Assembly: GCF_932274485.2 (NCBI RefSeq)
Contig: NC_065883.2
Coordinates: 64,523,210-64,587,209, forward strand
Length of the DNA stretch: 64,000 nt
Source: Patella vulgata
Lineage: Eukaryota; Mollusca; Gastropoda; Patellidae
Reading direction: 5' to 3'
The translations under genes were made by a program, and so were the position numbers. Within the stretch, counting starts at the first letter, position 1; every line of letters begins with the position of its first letter. Positions 53,010-63,108 of this stretch are shown piece after piece. The notes under the pieces are model-generated. The model did not search any database and was not told the origin of the DNA. It was given only the letters and a program-made list of their open reading frames with translations.

Positions 53010-55818
53010 TCACTGGAAAATTTCTGTGTAATAGGACGATCTATCCATACCAAAATATTGAAATATCTGAGGTGCGAGGTAAGAAGCCCCAAAAGCCAGA
53101 ACAAAATAACTGATATATTTATAGGGAATTTCGATCATTACACAAGTTTTCGATTTCGGATCGTTTGCATCTTTTCTAAATATAAAACAGAGAGTTCTAA
53201 AAGTAAATAATTTCATTATAAAACGCATGACTGCTATAGCTATTACTCCCATAACTAATCGTCCCATTGTGTTTTTGACCATCTGATATTCAAATACTGT
53301 TCTAGCGTAGGGAAACGTCATCTCCTCTTCAACAAATAAACCTGTTTGACAGTTCAACCAAGATCCAAACAACAATCCCGAGGCTACGCCAAGAAAAACA
53401 GTAGTATCACCACGGGCACTGCTCCATTTTTGATACTCCAGTGTTGGGTAAAAATAAGCCAATGCCAGAGCAGAAGCCACATTGATTGGGCCACCATATT
53501 TGTTTCCCACAAGAAAAAGCACAGAAACTTCAGCCCAGGGAACCAAGATAAACAACAAAATTGAGACAGACAGCAGTCCAACTAAGATATCCTGAAAAAG
53601 AAAAAACAAATATTTAAATTCTCTGAGCTTTCTAGTGTGGTTGTAAATAGAGTTGAGCATGGCTGTGTTTACTTCAGTAGTGTGAAACTGTGCCTTTTAC
53701 TGCAGAACATGTTGGGACTGATATGGATAGATAGATACCCATGGCATCCACGTTCCTGAAGCAACGACTGCGAGTTTTACCCAGAGAGAGAGATAGGGTT
53801 TAACGTCCACTCGACGCAAACTAGGTCATTTTGGGACTAACATATGGTTTCATTTTATTTCAATAATTCTTTAGCAGTGGGAGGAAACCAGAGGACCCGG
53901 AGAAAACCCACGAGGTTGGAGCGAGTTTTACAACATCTAGACGTTGCTAGATTACATCACAATTCCCCAACTTATAGCTACATTATCTACAGACATGTGA
54001 ACAGTAGCGTCCAATTAGAGCTTCTGACATAGCGACCTCCACGGAAACCTTGACATGGAACGAACCTTGAATTTTGCAACTCGATTATCACAGGTAGACT
54101 TTTTAGCTTGAAAGCACAAGACTTGGCATTTGCGACGATTGAGGAATCTGATAGGCTCACAAGCTTGGCTTGTACCCAATCGAAATTAGTGCCGAAATCA
54201 GGGTATTACGTGAAGGCCTTGATAAGATGTACGTAGTTAAAGCGAGATCAAGCCTTCTATTGAAGATGCATGGCATCATGCCAGAAATACATAGATATAA
54301 ATATAGGGTCCTATTAGTGGGGTCCCGTGTATACATTAGAATGCAAGTAAAAGATTCCTTGGCAGTTGGAATTCGATATAAGAGTAGGCGATAGTGCCGC
54401 TGCCCGGGCAAAATTTCCCTCATAGCACACTGTATGGCATATGCCCGTCTTCATTAGCCCAGCATAGGAGCAGAACAGTAGGACATTAAACCCCATTTCA
54501 TTTCATTTCATTTCCTATTAGTGGGAACATAAGACCTTAGCCTGAATCTAATCAATATTTGATTACGTCCCAGAACCATGTTAATTTTGCTTGAAGGCCC
54601 CATTGCACCACCACCTCAACCAATCCTGTGTACACATTAGCATACACGTCAAAGAAGACTTGACTGTTGGAAATCAAGATAAGAGTAGGCTGTATAATCA
54701 CTGTCAAGACAAAATATCCCACATAGCACCTTGCATGTCACATGCCCGTCGGTGCATTAAAATGGTACGTAAACCTCATTTCATTTGAGGTGTGAAGTAT
54801 AATATATGTGTAAATATTTAATAAAAGTGCTGATACATATCAAGCAAATTACAAAGTACGGGTATAAACAAAATCATTCAAGTGAAGTTACTAATAAAAA
54901 TAGTCCTTTCTAGTGAAGAAATGTGCTAATTAAGTATGTGTATGGTGATAGTAAGACATTGTTCGAGGAATTAATGAAAAAGAATAGCTAACAAGAACAT
55001 TTAATGCACTAATGCATTCTGTAGGAGGCTGACATAAATGTATATTGAAATTGATATGATCTGCTATATGATACTTTATCATAAACACAGACTACAGCCT
55101 TTCAAACAGATCAGGTGATACAAAAATAAAATGAGGGTTTAACGTCCTACTTTTTTTCTGCTCCATCTGATGGTACATGTAATTAAAGGACAATATTGGT
55201 GCCAGTCATTATTTATCACATATGTGATAGAACTGGTTAAACACACGTTCCAAATATTATTTTATCACAGAGATCATTGCTACGATAGATGGGTAATCAA
55301 TGTTTCAACGATCGGAAGTGACGAATGCAAATGGAAAACACGAGTTATCCCTCTATATAACTGACTGAAGTGACGGGTGATAACAGATACATTGGAAAAT
55401 TTTCACACAAAAAAGTTATCACCCGTCACTTCAGTCAGTTATTTAGAGCGATAACTCATATTTTCCTTTTTCGTTCGTCACTTCCGATCGTTGAAACATT
55501 GATTACTCATCTATCGTAGCAATGATCTCTGTGATAAAATAATATTTGGAACGGTTTAACCAGTTCTATCACATATGTGATAATGACTGGCACCAATATT
55601 GTCCTTTAAGAAAGTAATTTTGAATTTCGAATAATTTTTTAAAAAGTCACTTAACCACCCCTTCTGAGTTATTGTTTCACATATATTTTTTTCAAATGGA
55701 TTTGCCAACAGAAAGAATAAAAACTTACAAGTATGGTGTGCATGCCAAGATAAAGGCGACTTAAACACACTAATGTACACCATGATATAGCCAAACATAT
55801 ACCAACTTCAAATGAATA
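53010..55818 (-). CDS. SGPP1: Sphingosine-1-phosphate phosphatase, last two coding exons (5' part missing)
   Basis: Exons 55729-55818 and 53010-53591 (minus strand) join in phase 0 to give the C-terminal 223 residues. The first ends and the second begins within SRLYLGMHTILD, a perfect lipid-phosphate-phosphatase C3 motif (SRxxxGxHxxxD) with the catalytic His. WSSARGDTTVFLG, DPKSKTCVMIEIPYKYISY and APQIFQYFGM match SGPP1/2 of animals, and several hydrophobic helices follow the motif. SGPPs are ER membrane enzymes that dephosphorylate sphingosine-1-phosphate. The upstream exons with C1 and C2 motifs (including PSTH) were not found between 55819 and 64000, so they are probably further right. SGPP1 versus SGPP2 cannot be decided. 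Confidence 0.9.
53750..54290 (+). repeat. Family I repeat interrupted by a SINE-A
   Basis: Matches 20355-20735 in reverse: GAAGCAACGACTGCGAG, then after the SINE ACAACATCTAGACGTTGC, GTAGCGTCCAATTAGAG, GAATCTGATAGGCTCAC and TTACGTGAAGGCCTTGATAA. SGPP intron. Confidence 0.8.
53781..53920 (-). mobile_element. SINE-A, 5'-truncated, in family I
   Basis: Duplication GCGAGTTTTAC at 53770-53780 and 53921-53931. Reverse copy from (AG)n to CCCACGAGGTTGGA; the tRNA head is absent, as expected of incomplete reverse transcription. Confidence 0.95.
54322..54513 (+). mobile_element. SINE-B, 5'-truncated, duplication CCTATTAGTGGG
   Basis: Duplication at 54310-54321 and 54514-54525. Runs from GTCCCGTGTATACATT to GGACATTAAACCCCATTTC and (ATTTC)n. 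SGPP intron. Confidence 0.95.
54600..54790 (+). mobile_element. SINE-B, old copy
   Basis: CCTGTGTACACATTAGCATA, AAGATAAGAGTAGGCTGTAT, AGCACCTTGCATGTCACATG and AAACCTCATTTCATTTGAG. Confidence 0.75.
55187..55605. mobile_element. Family F foldback MITE: 419 bp, almost a full palindrome, TTAA flanks
   Basis: TTAA at 55183-55186 and 55606-55609. Arms of about 195 bp (from AGGACAATATTGGTGCCAGT inward) pair with few mismatches around a loop at about 55386-55412. No coding capacity. SGPP intron, about 120 bp from exon 55729-55818. Confidence 0.93.
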
Positions 55819-55924
55819 CTGAAAAATAAAAAAAAAATATACAGGTTAAAATACACCACACCCAATTTTTAATCTTTCAAAAATCAAAATATTTACTGAT
55901 TTATTTGTAGAGGTTTTTATTAGG

Positions 55925-56135
55925 ACAAAGAGAGCCAAATTGGGTTTTTAATGTCAACCAAACACAAACTAGGTCATTTCCGGACTAATAAAAGACCGCA
56001 GAGTAACCCACGATATTGGACAGGTGACCTAACTCCTTGTCAGGTAAAAGCACGGAATTGAAACTACGCCACTTGACTCCATGAGAGACCTTACGATCTA
56101 AAGTACGCAAATTTAACAGCCCCCCCCCACCCCAT
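55925..56135 (-). mobile_element. SINE-A, old copy
   Basis: GGGTTTTTAATGTCAACCAA, CAAACTAGGTCATTTCCGG, GGACAGGTGACCTAACTCCT and a C-run at 56123. Confidence 0.75.
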
Positions 56136-56309
56136 TAGTTCCCCAGTAATGCTAACTGGTGCCTGTTCATTTATTATCTTGTATCAACTGTATTACATTA
56201 AAATTGGAAAATTTTCACACAAAAAAGTTTGTCAAAGGACTTAACATTTTTTGTTTTTTTTTTGTTGTATAGTTTGGGAACATTTAGTCACCTACACTTT
56301 AAGGTAGTT

Positions 56310-56510
56310 CTTGGAGAGCAAGACACAAACACTCTCATTCTGGGATGAACGTCTTGTACAATTACCGTAGCAGTGAAAGGAAACCAATGATGGCTGTACA
56401 GGCAACCCTACTCATTGTCACTTACATGATTAGCACCAAATCTCAATGACAAACCCCTATTATCTATAGTGCTACACGTTAACCCATTCAACCACCTAAT
56501 CCCCTCTTTA
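56310..56510 (-). mobile_element. SINE-A, very old copy
   Basis: GACACAAACACTCTCATTCT, GCAACCCTACTCATTGTCAC and AACCCATTCAACCACCTAAT keep the SINE-A order with heavy drift. Confidence 0.6.
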
Positions 56511-56514
56511 TAAT

Positions 56515-58050
56515 TCTTGGGCATGTCAATATAATCTTCAAACAAATTAATTAGTTGAATTAAAATTTCTGCTTTAAACAATGCCAAATCAATTTATGTC
56601 TTTAAGCTCATTTAACTTTCAGTGACACACCGGTAATATTCTTTCTGCTTGACTGGAATGTTACATGTACTTGTATATAAAGGTCACATTCCACCCTACC
56701 TGGATGTGTGTCAACCAAAAAAACTAAATTGTAAAGAAAATTTTGTCATATAGTTAAAAGTTGCGTAAATTTTGTTTTTCAATAATTCTACATTAAGACA
56801 AGTTATAATACATGAACTGATTTGACCCAAGTAAACAGCACAGTTAATGTCATATTCATATAGAGCATTTATTATCATAAATATAGCTATAGGGTATTAT
56901 ATGACTGAAATACAATAGGTTTTTTTATCTGATATTGTGCAAGGGTATTAGGTGTTTTTTACCTAAAAATATCTGAATTGTAGGGTATATAACATTCTAA
57001 CTAAGCAAACAAATGTACTTGATCATGATTAATGTTATATTATAAAGTGTCTTAAAACAGGCTTTAATTTTCTGGAAGTAATATACATAATTTATTCAGT
57101 TAAAAGCCCAATCTAAAAGCTTAACTTTATAAATGTATTGTTAATTTAAGATTTATTATAAAGTCCTGATGTGCCATTTGCATATTTGCTAAAATAACAA
57201 ATTTCTCACAGCTTAAATATAAAAGAGGCAAGTCTCTTATAACTCAATATCATCTACAGTCAACGACATAGCAAACATGACTTATTGGTCAATTTATTAT
57301 TAAATCAATGCTGATGTTGTTATCTTACTGTGGAGAGATGGGCTTCTGATATCCAATATTTAAGACAAAATGAAAATTTTAAAATTGGCACACGAATCAC
57401 GTGCCAGAATGAAGCAACTCAATGAACAAGGCTAAACATATTCCACACGAGAATACTACTGGTGTAGACTGTAAAAACGAGACGTTAAAGACTGCCATTC
57501 AATATGGACTCTTTAACATATCTCGTCAAACAAAACTGATTAGAAATTGCATTAAAAAACAGAAACGACTGTATGTAAATCAATTTATATGCATTTATAT
57601 TACATTATTATATGCGTCGCTACCCATTTGTGTCCGTTTTTAGGTGCCAAAGAATAATCATTTAGCTCCTTTAATACATCCTAAATATGTACTAATTAAT
57701 TATTTAACATGTAATTCAGTACCGGTAAACAAAATCAAAATACCAAGAGCTAGATCATCTCTCAGGTTGGATTCAATTGCAATCAAACTAGGCCTATCAG
57801 GTTTCTCCGCTATCAATAAAAGCTCAAGCTGCGTAGATTAATAAAATTTCAATTCTACATAGCTTTGTAAATACATGTACAGAATGGAATTGAAGCCTAT
57901 TGGACCGATATTTCTATAAGGGATTCATCATTCACAATAATGAAGTTTGCAAGTGATTCCCACTGCTTAAAATGGTGCATCACGACTTTAATGATTTGTT
58001 CAATTCAATTGAATCTAGCTTTAACAAAACGATTGAATGAACACAATGCA
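56515..58050. other. AT-rich DNA, no feature recognised
   Basis: Within or upstream of the SGPP gene. Short open frames show no family motif, and no PSTH-containing SGPP exon was found. Confidence 0.5.
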
Positions 58051-58058
58051 ACAATTAA

Positions 58059-58442
58059 AGATACAGTACATTATGGGAGATTAGATAAAGAACAGGCAGT
58101 TCTCACTATAATAGTTAAAAACTAGATAATGTAAAGGGAATTTGCTGAAAATTACAGTCAAATTGATCCACTATGAATTGAGAATTTAGCGATTGAATTT
58201 TTGGCCTAGCCCCGATCATCATTACTAAAGTCGGTACGATAAAAACATAGTCTTGATTATCCATTTCATGATTTAATCATGAATGAAAGATGAGCAGCAA
58301 ATTGGATCCTAATCCAGCGATGACATCGAGAATTGGTTATGGTCTGGATAAATTAATCAATGTATAATTAATAATTTAGATAACATTTTAGGAATAAAGA
58401 AAGACCTGCAATAGGCAGATTTAAATCTTGCATAATGTATGT
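58059..58442 (+). mobile_element. Family B MITE
   Basis: TTAA at 58055-58058, then AGATACAGTACATTATGGGA. The interior matches 24447-24842 (GGCAGTTCTCACTATAATA, CATTTCATGATTTAATCATG, AAAGACCTGCAATAGGCAG). Right end CATAATGTATGT followed by TTTA. Confidence 0.85.
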
Positions 58443-58699
58443 TTATCTTATTTACCTACCACCCATTCATTCATTAAATGCCTCATTAATTGTAAACTCT
58501 CCCAGTCTGGTTTAAGATAAAATTATAATTTCTTTTTTATTCTAATTCTTGGACGACATATTAATATATCTAACCTAATTTCTATGACAGTGAGAGTCTA
58601 CTTTTATCAGTTAAAGTACACTAGACTTGACTGAATCCAACCAATTCACTCCTCTACACAATTCACCACAAAACATAGGTAATTGATCATATAGTACAA

Positions 58700-58703
<4 letters not shown>

Positions 58704-58748
<45 letters not shown>

Positions 58749-58968
58749 GGTTTAATGTCCACTTGACACAACTAGGCCATTCCGGGACTAACACATGGCT
58801 CAATTTTATTTCAAGCATTGGAAGGACCCGGAGAAAACCCACAAGGCTGGACAGGTGACCCTGCTCCTTTTCACGCACAACCAGAGAATCGAAACCACGC
58901 CAGTTGACTTAATGAAGACCTCATGATACAGCGCGCACATGCTAACCATTCGGCCATCCAACCCCCCA
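58704..58968 (-). mobile_element. SINE-A with long (AG)n
   Basis: (AG)n of about 42 bp, GGGTTTAATGTCCACTTGAC, GGACAGGTGACCCTGCTCC, B-box complement GAATCGAAACCACGCC, head complement ending CCAACCCCCC. Confidence 0.93.
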
Positions 58969-59552
58969 CTGATATTAGAACATTAAACATAAAACGATTA
59001 AAATCAGACTGAAACTATCCAATTAATGGAATAAACATGTAGGGTTAACATAATTTGGTATTGTAAACATATACAATGTTGTACATAACATGTATATGGT
59101 ATATTTTATTAAATCACTCAGTTTATCTTTAGAATTATTCCTCCGTCCAAGGTATACAAGTGCTCATAATGTATTTTATTGAATATGTGAGAGGCTCTCT
59201 TTAGAAAAATCATCCATAGTAAACATTAATTCACTATACAATTACTGTACCATGTGACATATATTATGTCAAGGGTTTATTCAAGGTCTAATATCTATGT
59301 CGATCCCTAAATTAGCCTATAATAATACATTTGTACCTATGATCAACATGTACTTTGGGGTGTTTTAATGTGGCTTTAGTTGGACTTCAACCTTTGTACA
59401 TATACATGTATATAACCTGCAAGGCCTATCTAATGACCTATCATAAAGGTGTAGATGGTCAGTGACTCGTCTAATTAACACCTGTACTTTATGATAATCT
59501 AATTAACAACTGAAATCAGTACAGTAAAACTTATGCTACTGAAAATCTTATA

Positions 59553-59760
59553 GAGGCATTAAGTAACTGGATAGAGCAATAAACTATAACACATACTTAT
59601 GTAAAACATGATTTATTATAATTTTTCTGTATATATTCACCTCACAATTTGTATTGTTGTATTAGATTGCTTTAAACGTTGGGAGAATACTCTTCGAAAT
59701 TTTGCCTAAATAAATTAGTAGCCATTTTTCCATAAGTATGTGTTATAGTTTATTGCTATA
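59553..59760. mobile_element. Family C MITE, perfect 27-bp terminal inverted repeats
   Basis: 59575-59601 and 59731-59757 are exact inverted copies (AGCAATAAACTATAACACAT...). The flank GGCATTAAGTAACTGGATAG and inner GAGAATACTCTTCGAAA are shared with 2560-2889. Confidence 0.85.
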
Positions 59761-59939
59761 CTGGTGAGTTAATAAATGTGATATTATAAATCATTGACCA
59801 GTCAGTGAGTGACTCTAATTATCAAAAACTAATCTGTTTTGTAAACCAAAATATAACAGTAGGTCAAGGGAGAGATTAGATAATTAAATTTTATTAATAT
59901 AAACTGATCTGGTTGCTGTTCATCATTTAAGATATTTCA

Positions 59940-60312
59940 TTTTTGAATCCCTTGTAAACTACAATATTATTGTAAAACTTGAATCTCTACATGTACAATA
60001 GTAAGTGCAGGGGGACTGCACCACACACAAGCAATTACAAAATACAAATCTATAGACAAGACACAATATACAGAAACTACAAACAACAAACTCACATATC
60101 AGATCAAGTGAATGAATCCAAGCATCCATTAAGGAATCTCAGTCCCAAATATGGCTCATTTCCACCCAGATATGATGAATTAAACACTTTGTAAGATTCA
60201 GCATAAACAAGCCAGTGCCACCTAATGTATAGGTGTTGGGTAAAATCTTTTAATGGACTTGTTTTTTAATAAAACTGTGATTGAATCTAAGCTGGGAGAT
60301 TATCTACCTTTG
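59940..60312. repeat. Family K repeat
   Basis: AAACTTGAATCTCTAC, ACCCAGATATGATGAATTAA and GATTGAATCTAAGCTGGGAG keep the order seen at 28050-28262. It resumes after the SINE at 60576 (TATCTACCTTTGATATTTT). Confidence 0.6.
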
Positions 60313-60313
60313 A

Positions 60314-60575
60314 GAGAGAGAGAGAGAAATGGGGTTTAACGTAAACTTGATACAAACTGGGTCATTTCGGGACTAACATATGGTTTAATTTTATTTCAAT
60401 AATTCGCTTGCGCGTAGGGGTCTTTAGCAGTGGGAGGAAACCAGAGGACCCGGAGAAAACCCACGAGGTTGGACAGGCGACCCTACTCCTTGTCACGTAC
60501 AACCGGGGATTCCTACCACAGGCAGGCCTTATGATACAGCGCGCACATGCTAACCATTCGGCCATCCAACCCCCC
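60314..60575 (-). mobile_element. SINE-A with duplication TATCTACCTTTGA
   Basis: Duplication at 60301-60313 and 60576-60588. The head is intact; about 25 bp near the B box are altered (GGGGATTCCTACCACAGGCA). Confidence 0.96.
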
Positions 60576-60711
60576 TATCTACCTTTGATATTTTGGTTTT
60601 CTCAAATAAATCTTAAAGTTACAATTTCATATTTTCTAAGAAAGTCAAAACATAATTATTTCTATGTCTTTTGCTCAATAGGTTGTCAACTCACTATTAT
60701 ACGATCATAGG

Positions 60712-62150
60712 TGTCATTCTCACACTTCAAACTCATTTACACCGGAAATAATAACACAATTACCTCCCAATTACCTCCCTTGTTTTCTATTCTCCACCAC
60801 GTTTGAATTTGAAGAGGAAAATGATATTTTTGCCAATTTCTCAACTGGCAATAATAGTGAATTATAGGATTAATAGGATTATTCTTTAACAAGGTAGGAC
60901 TGTTTATAGATACCATCTATTTTAAGGCTTTTTTTTTAATAAATTTTAAAAATGTAATGTAAAAATATGAAATTGCAACTTTAAATAATCAATCTGAGTA
61001 CATATTAGCATGGATTAAGTTGTGAAAAATTAGATGTACAAACAGTACTTAATCTTACTTGCATTATTTTGGGAGATGTTTTATAATATATGTTTTAGAC
61101 ATAACTATAGAAACAGTTGATGCATGGATTGAACAAGAGAAAGCAGAATCCAACTTTATCATAGGGCAACATTTAACAAATTAAATATAGTAATTATCAA
61201 ATTGTTAACATTAATTCTAACTCTCATCACTTTCACTTTATCATATATATAACAGCATAATATACTGTTTAAATATAATGGTCGTACACAACTCTTTGGA
61301 TTATTTTATTTGCAAAATAAAGTCTGATTTCTGAAATAGATATTATAGGTAAAATTAATTATATTTATGATATGTTCGTTAAAAAAGTATTAACATTAGT
61401 GTTACTTTGCTCTTATTTTTTTAACAAATTTTCACAAGTTGATTTCCTTTATTTTGTTAATGTAGAATGGTAATGAACTGCTCTTTTCATTTTCTTTGTT
61501 TTATTTGTTTCGTTTGAATTTGATTTATCAGTTTAGTTTTTGATTGTTTAATTTTTGTTAATGAAGTTGATTCTTTTAAACTTCGTTTTTATTTTTGAAC
61601 TCTACTTGGTGTAGGTGTTCATCGGGTAATACCTCGACTGAGTTCAATATAGAGATTAGCCGGTTGATTAAGTATATAAGCTTAACTAACCATTTACATA
61701 AATCATCATACATGTCGGCTACAAATTGTTGGGAATAAAAAAAATCAAAAACTTGATATCGATCAAGAATTGCAGCCAATTAATTAATTAATATGTAATG
61801 CTTATATATTGTAACAAGTTGACTCTCAGAACTGAAAATCAAAATAATATAATTATCTTCCTGTTTTGTAACAGGATCTTACACTGTAATGTAATCGTGT
61901 TATATCGAAATAAACAATTTTAACTAGGTGTGAACCTGTTCACTATGACGTCATTTATCAATAAGCTGAAATATCCTTTATTTTGTTAGAGTTATCAATA
62001 GGATGAAATATCCTCTACTATATTATACATATCTGATGATACATGTATTTTAGATGTGCTGTAATAAGAAAATCCTTTCACAGATAAGCTACTGTATCTA
62101 TTTTTAAAACGTATGCAATAACTCAATAAGTATGTGCAATTTAATGGTTG
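60712..62150. other. AT-rich DNA, no feature recognised
   Basis: No SINE, clear inverted repeat or splice-consistent exon was seen. Confidence 0.5.
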
Positions 62151-62154
62151 AGAC

Positions 62155-62405
62155 TTCAGAGAGAGACATTAACTAATATATTGATGCTTTAGAGGGTATT
62201 AGCCTGATGTTGTTTCAATAAATTTCAATAATGTCTTGCCCAAGACTATTAGATAACTTAAAACACAGATACACTATCCCACACGTTCATTTAAAAAAAA
62301 TTTGTTGTGTCCCATATTTCATCCAGTATAAAATAATGCCCCACTTGCAAAATGGTACACTAACATCAAAGGATGATGTCAGAAACTGTATTTTAAAATT
62401 AGATT
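62155..62405. repeat. Family D repeat, diverged
   Basis: GAGAGAGACATTAACTAATA, CATCCAGTATAAAATAATG and AAATGGTACACTAACATCAA. Confidence 0.65.
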
Positions 62406-62457
62406 GTTTATCAAACATGTCTGCATTGAGGACAAAAAAAAACTTTACTACAATAGT

Positions 62458-62604
62458 CAAGGACGGACTGGCCATACCGGCACTGGGGCAATACCAGTTC
62501 GCTTGGACGACCAGGGAACTGGATATAAATATAAATATATCCAATGGGCCTACAGTTGATGAAGGATGCTGGGGCCGGTTTTAAAACCCAGTCCGCTACT
62601 GACA
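62458..62604. mobile_element. Short DNA element with GGACTGG ends
   Basis: CAAGGACGGACTGGCC at the left and inverted CCCAGTCCGCTACTG at the right; GGCCATACCGG / GGGCCGG lie inside. No clean duplication was found, so the ends are tentative. Confidence 0.55.
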
Positions 62605-62924
62605 ACATTTTACAGACAAACCAAAGAGTTCAGATTGCATTTGCATGCATCATCAGCTACATTGTATATTCTCAATGCAACCCTCGGGTTTTTGACCAAA
62701 CAGCCTTGCTGATTTACAGATCTTAACCCAAACCACTCGGAAACAAATACTTAAGAGGTGCTCAGGTTGACTTTTTTCAGTTGCATTCAGTTGCCGAAAT
62801 GCCAGTTGCTTTCAGTTGAAAGGTCAACATAAGCCCCCCTTTAGTCAGTAGGCCTACAACATTTCAACACTAACCACCCCCATCTCCGCACCAAGCAAAC
62901 AATGTGTATTCCAAGTTTAATAAA

Positions 62925-63108
62925 TGATATTTCAGTAGATGTTATACATAAACCACATCTTGTAATAATATAACCACATGATATTTCAGTAGATGTTATA
63001 CATACAATGTATAAACCACATCATGCAATAATATAACCACATTATATTTCAGTAGATGTTATACATACAATGTATAAACCACATCATGTAATAATATACA
63101 ATGTAACA
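62925..63108. repeat. ~60-67-bp tandem repeat, three units
   Basis: Units share ATATTTCAGTAGATGTTATA, ACATAAACCACATC and GTAATAATATAACCAC. Confidence 0.85.

Noticed and set aside
57422-57841. Adjacent plus-strand frames of 73 and 65 residues
   Set aside because: No motif, no splice or codon pattern beyond AT-rich chance, and no homology I recognise.
12573-60578. Many tRNA-like sequences with A and B boxes
   Set aside because: All are heads of SINE-A or SINE-B copies followed by the same bodies and tails. None folds as a stand-alone tRNA with a CCA-side acceptor stem I could support.
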